A stretch of DNA of 38,204 nt from Alphaproteobacteria bacterium (GTDB lineage: Bacteria; Pseudomonadota; Alphaproteobacteria; JABAAW01; JAHZMA01), in NCBI GenBank assembly GCA_022599575.1, contig JAHZMA010000096.1, positions 1 through 38,204 of the forward strand, in the 5' to 3' direction. Made by a program: the position numbers and the translations under genes. Positions within the stretch are counted from its first letter, which is position 1. The number at the start of each line of letters is the position of its first letter. Of this stretch, positions 16,704 through 26,266 are shown in pieces. The notes under the pieces were generated by a model. That model searched no databases, had not been told where the DNA came from, and worked only from the letters and a program-made list of their open reading frames with translations.

Positions 16704-18482
16704 TCACACCTTATCCCATAGGTTTTCGGCAATGCGCTGAATATCTTTGCTGATTTTGGCATTAGGCGCATGTTCAAACAGTAATTTCTGCGCTCTGATA
16801 CTATCATGCACTGTTTTATCGCGTTTGACAATACCTAATAATTCTGGCTGCATCGATAAGAAATTTTTACATGTTTGCCCCAATGTTTTATAAGTACGTT
16901 CGCCCTGCCTATCATTTTCTGCCGAATTAATCAGCACCTTAATATTTAAGGAAGGTTTTTGCCGAATCATCACCTTAATAAAGGCATAGGCATCGGTGAG
17001 TGCGGTTGGCTCATCATTGGCAATCACAATGGTGATTTTAGCGCGCCCTGAAATATAGCGGATATGTTCTTCAAGCCCTGCCCCCATATCGGCAAGCACA
17101 ATATCATAATGCGGGCAAATCCGTTCTTCTAAAATATTGTAAATATTTTTGATTTTATTAAGCGGTAAATTTGTAAGCGACGATGCCCCCGACCTGCCTG
17201 CAATCACATCAAAAAATTTGGTTTTGGTAATCGCATCTTCTAGCTGTGCCTCGCCCTTAAAGACTTTGCCTAAATCGCATTTGGGACGCAAACCTATCTG
17301 AATATCAATATTGGCAAGCCCTAAATCACCATCGAATAGTAAGGTTTTATGCCCCGATTTGCCAAGCGCACCCGCAAGTGATGCTGCCATAAATGTTTTA
17401 CCGACCCCGCCCTTGCCCGATGCAATCACCACTAAATTTTGACATAAATCAGGTGTTGCTTCAATTCTTTGCATTGGCTGTTTAACGGTTGCTGCCTCGC
17501 TTTGTTTCGCTTGTTCGTTTGTTTGCTGTTTGGGTGCGCCCGGTATATCGGCAAGCAATAATTCCGATAATTTGGGTGCCGAAAAATCGGCTAACCCATT
17601 AACAATTTCAGCGCGTGGACTGTAATGCGCCAATCGTAATTGTTGCTGTTCGGCAATGGCTAACACGCGCCCTAATCTGCGGTCAATATCTTCGCCCGTT
17701 ACAATCAAATGATGCGTTTCCACCCGCTTGCTTAATGCTTCGGCAATATCAATGCCTGCTTGGGTATCAATCAAGGTGGAAAATACCAGCACCGTTAAAA
17801 TATTTTGATTATCAATCAATTGCTTTAAGATTAATAAATCATCTTGCCGAAATGGGTTAATGCCCGGCGTATCGATAATTGCCACATCTTCTTCTGCCAA
17901 ACTGCTTAAAATATAGCCTAATTTATCACTATGCAAACATGGCCGAAATGGTACATTTAATTTTTCAGCATAAAGCTCTAATTGTTCTACCCCGCCAGTG
18001 CGTATCATATCGGCAGCAATTAAAGTGGGCGATTTATCAAGCGTTTGGGCATGAAGTGCTAATTTTGCCGCCGTAACAGTTTTGCCCATGCCGGGCGGCC
18101 CAAACAATAAAATTGGCCTCCCTTGTGCGATAAATTTATCAAGCGGTTCAAACTTAAAGCCATGCCGTAACCCCATTGTTAGCGTATCGCCAATTTGCTT
18201 CTTGCCCTTGTTCGATAATATATCATCAATCAAGCGGTCGCTTATATCTAGCGGTAATTGATGCCATTGTAGCGCATGATGAATCGCTTCAATCTGCCAT
18301 GGGGGCGCAGCATGACCCTTCTGTACTTGCTTTTCGGATTCATCGGGGTCAACAACACAGGTGATTTGATGGATACCATCATGCTCGCGGATACTGGAAA
18401 TAATCGCATCATCACCTAATGAATCCACTACCTTTTTTCTAACTTCTTGATAACTTCCAGCTTCAAAGGTTTTAAGGCGCAT
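16704..18482 (-). CDS. flhF-flhG: FlhF-FlhG fusion: SRP-type GTPase joined to MinD-type ATPase
   Basis: One uninterrupted 592-codon frame holds both flagellar positioning proteins. Residues 1-310 are FlhF: the start MRLKTFEAGSYQEVRKKV, a P-loop GPPGMGKT (128-135), the G2-like region AADMIRTGGVEQLELYA (about 156-172) and DTPG (204-207). The G4 motif, usually TKLD, reads TGED (262-265), losing the Lys. A Gln/Ala/Lys-rich linker (about 311-347) leads to FlhG/MinD: deviant Walker A GKGGVGKT (356-363), DGDLGLANIDIQIGL, and ADMGAG. FlhF marks the pole and recruits the MS ring; FlhG limits flagellar number and stimulates FlhF. I see no FlhG-type DQAxxLR motif at the junction, which may be unnecessary when both are tethered. 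The gene lies directly after flhA. Confidence 0.93.
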   Translation of the reverse strand: MRLKTFEAGSYQEVRKKVVDSLGDDAIISSIREHDGIHQITCVVDPDESEKQVQKGHAAPPWQIEAIHHALQWHQLPLDISDRLIDDILSNKGKKQIGDTLTMGLRHGFKFEPLDKFIAQGRPILLFGPPGMGKTVTAAKLALHAQTLDKSPTLIAADMIRTGGVEQLELYAEKLNVPFRPCLHSDKLGYILSSLAEEDVAIIDTPGINPFRQDDLLILKQLIDNQNILTVLVFSTLIDTQAGIDIAEALSKRVETHHLIVTGEDIDRRLGRVLAIAEQQQLRLAHYSPRAEIVNGLADFSAPKLSELLLADIPGAPKQQTNEQAKQSEAATVKQPMQRIEATPDLCQNLVVIASGKGGVGKTFMAASLAGALGKSGHKTLLFDGDLGLANIDIQIGLRPKCDLGKVFKGEAQLEDAITKTKFFDVIAGRSGASSLTNLPLNKIKNIYNILEERICPHYDIVLADMGAGLEEHIRYISGRAKITIVIANDEPTALTDAYAFIKVMIRQKPSLNIKVLINSAENDRQGERTYKTLGQTCKNFLSMQPELLGIVKRDKTVHDSIRAQKLLFEHAPNAKISKDIQRIAENLWDKV

Positions 18483-18494
18483 ATTGGACGGTCA

Positions 18495-20741
18495 TTAAAT
18501 TTGCGCGACAGTCTGTATCATCACTTTGGGATGAATCTCTGCCTGCGACATCACAATGGTTTGCGGACGGAAACGTTCAATAATAGAACGCACATAGGGG
18601 CGCAACACTGGACTAACGCATAAAACTGCTGTTACACCATGTTCCGATGCCACCTGATTAAATTGCTCGCGAATGGCTTGCATAAATTCATGCAGCTGGC
18701 TAGGCGGAATCGCTAATTGCTTTTCTTCGCCATCACCGCGCAAGGCTTCGGTAAAATTTTGCTCCCATCTAGGGGTGAGTGTTACCAAATATAATTTGCC
18801 ATCACTATGCTGATTTTGGTGGCAAATCTGTCTGCCCAATCTCTGCCGCACATGCTCTACCATTAACATCACCGAACGGGTTGCTGCTTTGGCATCGGCC
18901 ATCGCTTCCATAATTGTGCTTAAATCGCGAATACTGGCGCGTTCATTCAAAAGTGCGCGTAGCACAGTGGTCAACAAGCCAATATCAAACTTACCCGGTA
19001 TCATCTCTTTAACAAAATCATCATGGCTTTCTGATAGGGTGTTAAGCAATTTTTGCGTTTCGGAGTAAGATAGCAAATCGCCCATATTATCCTTAATCAA
19101 TTCGGTAAGATGAGTCGTGATAATGGTGGTATTATCCACCACTGTTAGCCCGCGAAAAATTGCTTCATCACGATTTTGCGCGCTAATCCATTTGGCATCT
19201 AGCCCGAAAATCGGGTCTTTGGCATCTTCGCCATTTAGGGTGATTTTATCGCCATTAGGATCCATCGACAAAATCATATTCGGGCGTAAATCAGCCCGTG
19301 CCACTTCAATTTCTTTTATTAAAATTGCATAGGAATTGGCAGGCAATTGTAAATTATCATGGATCCGCACCGCTGGCATCACAAAGCCATAATCACTTGC
19401 CAATGATTTGCGAAGCGACTTAATTTGTGCGGGCAATTGTTGGTCGGTATCTTTATTAATCAGCGATAATAAGCCATAGCCAAGCTCTAGCCTGATATGG
19501 TCAATCTGCAATGTTTGGCTGATGTTGCCCTCTTTGCTTTCTTCAACCTCTTCACTATCGCCTGCTTCTGCCATTGCTTCTGCCTCAGCCGCTTCCACCA
19601 CTGCCAAACGTGCTTTACGCATTGCAAAAAAAGCAAAGCCACCTGTGATACTGGAAATTAATAAAAATGGAAAAGTTGGCATTTGTGGCACCATCGCGCC
19701 TAACACAAATAAAATGCCAGTAAGCAACCATAATGCTTTATAGTTACCTCCTAATTGCTTGCTAATCACATTTTGCGAATTTTCGGTATCCGTATTGGCT
19801 TTGGTTACTAAGAAACCAGCCGCGATTGAAATTACCAATGCAGGAATTTGACTCACCAAACCATCACCTACTGTTAAGATAGTATAGGTTTCAGCCGCTT
19901 GTCCAAAACTTAAACCGCCTTGCGCCACGCCAATAATAATGCCACCAATAATGTTGATGACGGTAATCAGCAAGCCCGCAATTGCATCGCCACGCACAAA
20001 TTTTGACGCACCATCCATCGAGCCATAAAAATTACTTTCTTGCTCTAACCCTTTACGGCGTGATTTAGCTTCGTTTTCCTCAATCAAACCTGCTGATAAA
20101 TCGGCATCAATTGCTAATTGCTTGCCCGGCATGGCATCTAATGTGAATCTGGCGGCAACTTCGGCAATCCTACCCGCACCTTTGGTAATCACGACAAAAT
20201 TGATAATCACCAAAATGATGAAAATGATAATCCCCGTTACATAATTGCCACCTGTTAAAAACTCTCCGAACGCTTGAATCACAGCACCTGCCGCCGCTGT
20301 GCCATTATGCCCTTCTGATAAAATTAAACGCGTAGAGGCAACATTTAACCCCAGCCGTAACATGGTGGAAATCAGCAAAATTGTTGGAAAGGAATTAAGT
20401 TCAAGCGGGCTGGTAACCAGCATAACGGTAAGCAGGATTAAAAAGCCAAAGGCAATTGAAATCACCAATGTAATATCTAGCACCCATGGGGCTAACGGTA
20501 ACAACAATAACACCAGCACGCAAATCACACCAATCGGCATGATGAGTTCTTTAAATTGATTTATGCGATTTGATATATCGACAAGTGAAAAGCCACCAAC
20601 CGTCGTTGCGCCCACACCCACATTTGGGTCGCCACTAGGATTCGCACCCCCACCCGCTGGTGCTGGATTATCTGCAGGGTTATTTCCTACTGGGTTATTT
20701 CCTACTGGGCTATTTTGTGCCGCTTGGTTACTCTCTACCAT
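18495..20741 (-). CDS. flhA: Flagellar export gate protein FlhA
   Basis: This 748-residue inner-membrane protein forms the export channel and nonameric ring of the flagellar type III system. After a Pro/Asn/Gly-rich N-terminal extension of about 60 residues with PVGNNPVGNNP repeats come the transmembrane helices (for example IGVICVLVLLLLPLAPWVLD), the highly conserved FHIPEP-region equivalents GRIAEVAARFTLDAMPGKQLAIDADLSAG (split at positions about 197-225), and the large cytoplasmic domain with SVMLMVEHVRQRLGRQI. An acidic insert (AEAEAMAEAGDSEEVEE) sits at the linker near residue 390. Length exceeds the usual 690-700 because of both additions. It follows flbD by 9 bp, the Caulobacter order. 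Confidence 0.97.
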   Translation of the reverse strand: MVESNQAAQNSPVGNNPVGNNPADNPAPAGGGANPSGDPNVGVGATTVGGFSLVDISNRINQFKELIMPIGVICVLVLLLLPLAPWVLDITLVISIAFGFLILLTVMLVTSPLELNSFPTILLISTMLRLGLNVASTRLILSEGHNGTAAAGAVIQAFGEFLTGGNYVTGIIIFIILVIINFVVITKGAGRIAEVAARFTLDAMPGKQLAIDADLSAGLIEENEAKSRRKGLEQESNFYGSMDGASKFVRGDAIAGLLITVINIIGGIIIGVAQGGLSFGQAAETYTILTVGDGLVSQIPALVISIAAGFLVTKANTDTENSQNVISKQLGGNYKALWLLTGILFVLGAMVPQMPTFPFLLISSITGGFAFFAMRKARLAVVEAAEAEAMAEAGDSEEVEESKEGNISQTLQIDHIRLELGYGLLSLINKDTDQQLPAQIKSLRKSLASDYGFVMPAVRIHDNLQLPANSYAILIKEIEVARADLRPNMILSMDPNGDKITLNGEDAKDPIFGLDAKWISAQNRDEAIFRGLTVVDNTTIITTHLTELIKDNMGDLLSYSETQKLLNTLSESHDDFVKEMIPGKFDIGLLTTVLRALLNERASIRDLSTIMEAMADAKAATRSVMLMVEHVRQRLGRQICHQNQHSDGKLYLVTLTPRWEQNFTEALRGDGEEKQLAIPPSQLHEFMQAIREQFNQVASEHGVTAVLCVSPVLRPYVRSIIERFRPQTIVMSQAEIHPKVMIQTVAQI

Positions 20742-20750
20742 TTATCGCCA

Positions 20751-22067
20751 CTATCCTGCGGCGGCAACAGAAACCCCTTCATCCATATATTGCTGCAATT
20801 TTTGCTGCAATGTTCGGATAGAAACGCCTAAAATAATGGCGGCATGGGTTTTATCGCCTTCGCAATGTTCTAAAGTTTGCAAAATTGCTTCACGCTCTAC
20901 ATCGGCTAAGGCTTTACCAACCATATTATTAACCTCTGCATCATTTTTGAGCGCGTTTTTCCCCACGTCATTTTTATCCAGCATAATTGCTGTTTCAGTA
21001 ATCTTATCACCATCAGCCATTAGCACAGCGCGATGAATAATATTTTCCAATTCGCGCACATTGCCCTGCCAATGATGTGATTGTAATTTTTGTAATGCTT
21101 TATCTGAAAATTCTCGTAATGGATATTCATTCAATTTAGAAAATTTTTGATTAAAATGTTTTGCCAATGCAACAATATCTTGTTGCCGTTCTGCTAAAGA
21201 TGGAACTTGCAAACTCACCACATTCAAGCGAAATAACAAATCTTCTCGGAAACTATTTTTCGCAACTTCTTGTGCTAAATTGCGGTTAGATGTGGCTAAT
21301 ATTCTGACATCTACTGATATGGGGCGCGCACCGCCAACCCTATCAATTTCACGTTCTTGAATGGCACGCAATAGTTTTGCTTGCAATCTGGTATCCATTT
21401 CCGATATTTCATCTAATAATAATGTGCCACCATTGGCTTCTTCAAATTTGCCAATACGCCGTGCTTGTGCACCAGTAAACGCACCTTTTTCATGCCCAAA
21501 TAATTCCGATTCTATAAGATTTTCAGGAATCGCCGCGCAATTTACTGCAATAAACGCCTTATCTTTACGTTTAGAATTTTTATGAATAAAATGCGCCATC
21601 ACCTCTTTGCCCGTGCCTGATGCCCCAGTAATTAACACTGATGCTTGCGATGGGGCTATTTTCTTCGCCATTGCTAGCAATTCTTTCATGATTGGGTCAG
21701 CAAAAATTAGCTCCTTATCATTTTTACAGCTATTTTCTAATACAGCGGCAATCAAATCGGCATCGGGTGGCATCGGCACATAATCCACCGCACCATCTTT
21801 GACACATTGTGCCGCCAATTGCGGGTCGTCACCCAAGCCACATGCCAACACTGGCACAGCAATATGTTCACTGCGAATTTTCTTAATAAAGTCACGTATA
21901 TCTAGCTTATCTTCAACCATCACCAGTTGAATGCCACCGCCATTGCGTAAAATTTCAACCCCTTGATTGATCGACGTAACAGTGGAAACCTGCGCACCTT
22001 TTTTCATGGCTATGTGGCTGGCTTCGGTGATATAACCTTCTAATGCACCTATAATAAGTAATTTCAT
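20751..22067 (-). CDS. flbD: Sigma-54-dependent flagellar activator FlbD
   Basis: This 438-residue transcription activator resembles Caulobacter FlbD, which turns on late flagellar operons and represses the early fliF operon. The N-terminal receiver (1-115) lacks the usual acidic pocket: it begins MKLLIIGALEGY and has VMVEDKLD where the phospho-acceptor strand should be, ending in the FlbD-typical VPMPPDADLIAAVL. The AAA+ domain has Walker A GASGTGKE (148-155), the sigma-54 contact loop GAFTGA (195-200), and LLLDEISEM. A Fis-type helix-turn-helix closes the protein (AAIILGVSIRTLQQKLQQY). In Caulobacter FliX replaces phosphorylation control; no fliX is in this window. I found no convincing -24/-12 promoter in intergenic DNA here. 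Confidence 0.9.
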   Translation of the reverse strand: MKLLIIGALEGYITEASHIAMKKGAQVSTVTSINQGVEILRNGGGIQLVMVEDKLDIRDFIKKIRSEHIAVPVLACGLGDDPQLAAQCVKDGAVDYVPMPPDADLIAAVLENSCKNDKELIFADPIMKELLAMAKKIAPSQASVLITGASGTGKEVMAHFIHKNSKRKDKAFIAVNCAAIPENLIESELFGHEKGAFTGAQARRIGKFEEANGGTLLLDEISEMDTRLQAKLLRAIQEREIDRVGGARPISVDVRILATSNRNLAQEVAKNSFREDLLFRLNVVSLQVPSLAERQQDIVALAKHFNQKFSKLNEYPLREFSDKALQKLQSHHWQGNVRELENIIHRAVLMADGDKITETAIMLDKNDVGKNALKNDAEVNNMVGKALADVEREAILQTLEHCEGDKTHAAIILGVSIRTLQQKLQQYMDEGVSVAAAG

Positions 22068-22082
22068 TGTAATTTATCTATC

Positions 22083-22892
22083 CTAATCAAAATATGTAAT
22101 CTGCTCTCTTTCGGGCAGTAGCGCATTAATCAACATTTCAAGACGGCGCGGATTTTCTTGTCGCTGAATCGAGGCCGCCGACAAAATATACATGCGATTG
22201 AAAATATCCTCATCTCTGCCATTTCTATCCAGCTTATTAGCGAAAGGAATGAATAGCATATGTGCCAAAATCACCCCATAAAAAGTGGTGAGCAATGCCA
22301 CCGCCATTGATGGCCCAATTGATGAAGGGTCATCAAGCTGTGCTAACATCTGCACCAACCCAACCAATGTGCCAATCAGCCCCATCGCTGGCGAAGTTTC
22401 TGCCGCTTTACGCAACAAGGCAATTGATTGTTCGCGCAATTCACTAATATTCAACGCTTCACCAGTCATGATTTCTTGTATCTCTTCATCGCTTGCACCA
22501 TCAATCGCCAGCGATATACCACGCACCAACATTGGCTTATCTTGGATGGTTGCCAAAGCACTTTGCATCTGCAATAGCCCCTGTTGCCTGCCTGCCAACC
22601 CCAACTCAATCAGCTGTAATGCCACTTCGCCTATAATCAATTGCTGACGGCTAAATGTGGTAATCAAATATTTGCTGACTCCAATACAATCACGAAAACG
22701 CGTGCCAGCAATCACAACACCAAAAGTGCCACCCACCACGATTAAAACCGATGGGATATTAACAAAGGCTTGCGGCGTGCCACCTAAAAAAATTGCCATT
22801 ATCACCAGCGTAAAGGCAACCAATAAGCCAATGATGGTGGCGATATCTATAACATGTTTTTTTTCAGTTGTTCTAATACTTGTGCTTGCCAT
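22083..22892 (-). CDS. motA: Flagellar stator protein MotA (PomA/short type)
   Basis: This 269-residue inner-membrane subunit forms the ion channel of the motor with MotB. The start is the ATG at 22892 (MASTSIRTTEKK), preceded by AAAGG at good distance; a longer frame from 22916 overlaps fliN and has no such site. Four hydrophobic segments are visible: two near the N-terminus (IATIIGLLVAFTLVIMAIFL, FVNIPSVLIVVGGTFGVVIA) and two near 170-220 (PAMGLIGTLVGLVQML, MAVALLTTFYGVILAHML). The conserved Pro after the third segment region and the cytoplasmic Arg/Glu torque loop fit the family. No motB gene is in the window, so its partner must be encoded elsewhere. Placement inside fliN-flbD differs from Caulobacter. 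Confidence 0.9.
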   Translation of the reverse strand: MASTSIRTTEKKHVIDIATIIGLLVAFTLVIMAIFLGGTPQAFVNIPSVLIVVGGTFGVVIAGTRFRDCIGVSKYLITTFSRQQLIIGEVALQLIELGLAGRQQGLLQMQSALATIQDKPMLVRGISLAIDGASDEEIQEIMTGEALNISELREQSIALLRKAAETSPAMGLIGTLVGLVQMLAQLDDPSSIGPSMAVALLTTFYGVILAHMLFIPFANKLDRNGRDEDIFNRMYILSAASIQRQENPRRLEMLINALLPEREQITYFD

Positions 22893-22902
22893 GATAAAAC
22901 CT

Positions 22903-23196
22903 TTATTCTTTCTCAATTTCAGTGATTGAAATGCCTAATTTATTACCAATTACAACCATTTCACCGCGTGCAACCAGCTTATCATTAACATAAATCTCTA
23001 CCGCTTCGCCTATTTTTCTATCCAGCGAAAGCACCGAGCCCGGTTGCATATGCACCAAATCATTCACCTTTACCTGTGCGCGCCCCAAAATAGCAGAAAC
23101 TTGCACTGGTACATTTTGTAAATTGCCTAAATCACGACGCACCCCCACTTTTGCAATCGGGGCATTCGCTTGTTCCATCAATTCTTTTTCTACCAT
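22903..23196 (-). CDS. fliN: Flagellar motor switch protein FliN
   Basis: This 97-residue SpoA-domain protein forms the base of the C-ring and docks FliH. The typical pattern is complete: LQNVPVQVSAILGRAQVKV, DLVHMQPGSVLSLDRKIGE, and VEIYVNDKLVARGEMVVIGN, then GISITEI. The length is that of a minimal FliN. No fliM is in the window, so the rest of the switch is encoded elsewhere. It lies 56 bp after fliH and its end abuts the motA ribosome site. Confidence 0.95.
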   Translation of the reverse strand: MVEKELMEQANAPIAKVGVRRDLGNLQNVPVQVSAILGRAQVKVNDLVHMQPGSVLSLDRKIGEAVEIYVNDKLVARGEMVVIGNKLGISITEIEKE

Positions 23197-23252
23197 CGCC
23201 CTATATTCCCTATATCCATTTTTGCTTATTACCTAACATAATGCTAAATTGA

Positions 23253-25199
23253 TTAAGATACAAGCTTATCATCATCTTGCTGCTTATTTTGCAAATTATT
23301 TTCCCCCATAATATCATCTGTGACATCATTTTTGTCATGGCGGTATTCCTGTTCCAGCAATGCACCAGCTTCAATTATTGGTGCGTCAATGATGGGTGGT
23401 TCGGCTGTATCCTCACCCACCTTATTATCGCTATCATCTATTGGTGACGCTTCTTGTAATAACATCGCCAAAAAATCTTCATCAGCATTATCATCTGTGA
23501 TGGTATCATCGCTAGCATCAGCAGATTCAGGATACGCTATATCATCTTGTTGTAATATGACATTTTCAGCAGAAATTGTCACGTTATTTTTTTCAGGATT
23601 TTTTTCAGGTGCATCTAATATATCATCATCGGTTTCAGCTATGGTTGCGGCGATTTCCACTTGCTCTTGTGCAATATCGCTTATCATTTCGGCAGATAAT
23701 GCCTGTTCCATTTCTTCTTGTTCAATGTCAGTTTGCCCAATCTCTTTTTGAATTGGTAATATCCTGTTATCAGCTTCCAATGTTTCAACGATTATGTTGG
23801 CGTCGGTTTCAGTTTCCGCTACTGCTTCGGTTTTAGTTTCGACTAATGCTTCGGTTAACATTTCCACTGGAATTTCAGCTTCTTCTACAATTTGTAGCAA
23901 CGCAATATCCTGTGCACTCTCACCAATAAGCGTCTCTTCAGCTTTTTTTGCTTGTTCAACTTCTCTGGCTACGATTTCTTGCGCTTCCGCTTCTTTGGCT
24001 TTGACTTCTTGCGCTTCGACTTCTTTAGCATCAGCTTCTTCTTGCGCTAAACTTGCTTCTTCTTGTTGGTCTTTGATATTTTCCTGCATCATTTCCGATG
24101 CTTCAAAATCATGCAGCGCAAATTCAGGCAAAGCCAGCCACATATGGCGCGATAAAATACGTTCAATATCGCCCCATAAATCATCCATATCGCGCCTTGC
24201 CATACCGCTTTGCCAACGCACAATACAATCAGACAATCCTAAATTGCTATCTTCATTAATTTTGACATAGTGATTCATTTTCTCATCAGAATCAAACTTG
24301 CCACGCAACAAATAACGCACCTGTTTGGTCAATTCCGCATCAGGATATTTTGGCAAAGTGATTTCAAGCGGTTCATTATGGCGCGTTAAACCAATAATTT
24401 CTTGTACAAAATATTCAATTTCGCTCGTGCCATTTTTAGCGAGCGTGCCCGGTAAAATTTTACGCAAAATTTCTAGCATCAATGTTAATAAATGCACATC
24501 TCTGTCGCGTTCAGCATTGAGTAATAATTCAATATGTTGATAAATATTATGGCTTAATTTATGAAGCAAATCATTGGTATCCACTGCATATAATTCTTCA
24601 TAAATTTGCTGACGAATATCAGCTTTTTCACGTTCAAATTCTTGCCGTGCAGCATCACGCCCTTCTTGAAAACCATGCGTATAGGCGCTATCATGCAATG
24701 TTTGTAACATTTCTTCACTCAGCGGCAAATCTTGTTGTTTTGATTGCTCAGATGTTGATTGCGCTACATCATGTTCTGGCTTTTGTGGTGCTTGTTCTTG
24801 CTGATGCTGTTTTTCTTTTTGTTGCCTTATTAAGGCTTCCGCCTGTTCTTTTTCTAGCTTTATCTCTTCATTTTTTTCGTGCAATTTATCAGCAAAACTC
24901 ACAAAACCTTCATCATTATGATGGATTGTTTGACGCCGATTAGCGACATTAACACTCGGCATATCAAATGTGCGAAAATTATCATCATCGGCATTGTCAG
25001 CTTGATATTTCTGCTCTTCCATTTCCCATGCCGACGCACCCATATAGCGTAAATTGGCACTGCGGTTCATACCACGCCGATAGCTTAATTCTTGTTGCGA
25101 TTGTTCGGGCATATCTTCTTTATGCGGTGTAACAGGCGGTGGTGATGGCTCTGTTATATTGTCTTGATTCGTCAATTTATGCTGTTCTTGTTCGTCCAT
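23253..25199 (-). CDS. fliH: FliH/FlbE-like export ATPase regulator with very long acidic tail
   Basis: Position between fliG and fliN, as for Caulobacter flbE/fliH, and a FliH-like core identify it. FliH dimers hold the FliI ATPase and link it to FliN. The core is about residues 170-355: a helix with the repeated-small-residue pattern HGFQEGRDAARQEF, then a coiled region and the C-terminal domain ending GLSDCIVRWQSGMARRDMDD. It has an unusual N-terminal extension of 165 residues, Gln/Glu-rich, and a C-terminal extension of nearly 280 residues containing a Glu/Ala-rich helix (AKEAEAQEIVAREVEQAKKA) and then strongly acidic, Ile-rich sequence. The total of 648 residues is more than twice the usual 230. 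It starts 4 bp after fliG. Confidence 0.8.
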   Translation of the reverse strand: MDEQEQHKLTNQDNITEPSPPPVTPHKEDMPEQSQQELSYRRGMNRSANLRYMGASAWEMEEQKYQADNADDDNFRTFDMPSVNVANRRQTIHHNDEGFVSFADKLHEKNEEIKLEKEQAEALIRQQKEKQHQQEQAPQKPEHDVAQSTSEQSKQQDLPLSEEMLQTLHDSAYTHGFQEGRDAARQEFEREKADIRQQIYEELYAVDTNDLLHKLSHNIYQHIELLLNAERDRDVHLLTLMLEILRKILPGTLAKNGTSEIEYFVQEIIGLTRHNEPLEITLPKYPDAELTKQVRYLLRGKFDSDEKMNHYVKINEDSNLGLSDCIVRWQSGMARRDMDDLWGDIERILSRHMWLALPEFALHDFEASEMMQENIKDQQEEASLAQEEADAKEVEAQEVKAKEAEAQEIVAREVEQAKKAEETLIGESAQDIALLQIVEEAEIPVEMLTEALVETKTEAVAETETDANIIVETLEADNRILPIQKEIGQTDIEQEEMEQALSAEMISDIAQEQVEIAATIAETDDDILDAPEKNPEKNNVTISAENVILQQDDIAYPESADASDDTITDDNADEDFLAMLLQEASPIDDSDNKVGEDTAEPPIIDAPIIEAGALLEQEYRHDKNDVTDDIMGENNLQNKQQDDDKLVS

Positions 25200-25203
25200 A
25201 ATA

Positions 25204-26247
25204 CTACCTCACCAACCTATTTTGGTCTTGCTGATTGCGCTGTAGAATTTCAATCTCACCCCTATCCGACATTTCTTTGGCGGTTTGCACAAGCTGTTGT
25301 TGCGATTCTTCAATTTTACGCAAACGCACCGCACCTAATGCTGCCATATCTTCTTGTAGCACTTTTTGTGCGCGTTCCGACATATTGGTTAAGAACAAGT
25401 CCTGCATATGTTTTGATGCGCCCTTCAATGCCACCGCCAATACTGATTTATTGATGGAACGCAATAATTGCTGAATACCAGCAGGTTCAATTCTAACAAA
25501 ATCTTCGAAAGTAAACATCAGTGATTTCACATGGGCTGCCGATTCATAATCTTGAGATTCTAATAATTCCATCAATCTGGTTTCGGTTGTTCTATCGAAT
25601 GCGTTAAATACTTCTGCTAATAGTTCGAACGAATCGCGTTTTTGGGCATGGCCTAAATTACTGATAAATTCACTATGCAATGTGCGTTCAATATCTTCAA
25701 TCACATCGCGATGCACGCTTTCCATTTTCAAGATACGTAGCATCACTTGCAAATTAAGCTGGTCGGGTAAATGTGTCATCACTGCTGAGGCATGAACAGG
25801 GTCAATGCGGCTTAAAATCAACGCAATGGTTTGTGGATATTCATTTTTCAAATAATTCGCCAGTAATTCTTCATTCACTTGCGACAAACGGTCCCACATC
25901 GATACACCGGGGGAGCCTATCGCCGAACCCGTTACCTCTTCCAAAATGGCATCAGCGCGTTCGGTAGGTAAAACGGCACGCAATAATTTTTCAGCCGCAG
26001 AAAAATTACCCGTTAAATCTGATGAATAAGAGACCCGTTCAACAAATTGTTTTAGCACATCTTCTACAACCACAGAATCGACCCGTCCAACACTTGCCAT
26101 CGAGCGTGATAAAATTTTTAATTCATCATCATCTAATTGTGCAACCATTTCTTCAGCATGATGACGTTCTAGCGACAATAATAAAATTGCTGCCTTATCA
26201 GGACCTGATAAATGTGAACTCAGTGCTTTCGGACCGGGAGGTGCCAT
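25204..26247 (-). CDS. fliG: Flagellar motor switch protein FliG
   Basis: This 347-residue rotor protein binds the MS ring through its N domain and the stator through its C domain. It has the N-domain opening DKAAILLLSLERHHAEEMVA, the EHPQ-like segment KNEYPQTIALILSRIDP, and the torque domain with MFTFEDFVRIEPAGIQQLLR (family MFxFEDL) and RLRKIEESQQQLVQTAKEM. A GGAG ribosome site precedes the ATG. It follows the 54-codon gene by 19 bp. Length and motifs are normal. Confidence 0.97.
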   Translation of the reverse strand: MAPPGPKALSSHLSGPDKAAILLLSLERHHAEEMVAQLDDDELKILSRSMASVGRVDSVVVEDVLKQFVERVSYSSDLTGNFSAAEKLLRAVLPTERADAILEEVTGSAIGSPGVSMWDRLSQVNEELLANYLKNEYPQTIALILSRIDPVHASAVMTHLPDQLNLQVMLRILKMESVHRDVIEDIERTLHSEFISNLGHAQKRDSFELLAEVFNAFDRTTETRLMELLESQDYESAAHVKSLMFTFEDFVRIEPAGIQQLLRSINKSVLAVALKGASKHMQDLFLTNMSERAQKVLQEDMAALGAVRLRKIEESQQQLVQTAKEMSDRGEIEILQRNQQDQNRLVR

Positions 26248-26266
26248 TGCTTACGTCTCCGTTTTT

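Noticed and set aside
16704-18482. Two separate genes flhF and flhG with a hidden start at the junction
   Set aside because: The frame is continuous, with no stop or good ribosome site between residues 310 and 350; an internal start cannot be fully excluded but is not supported.
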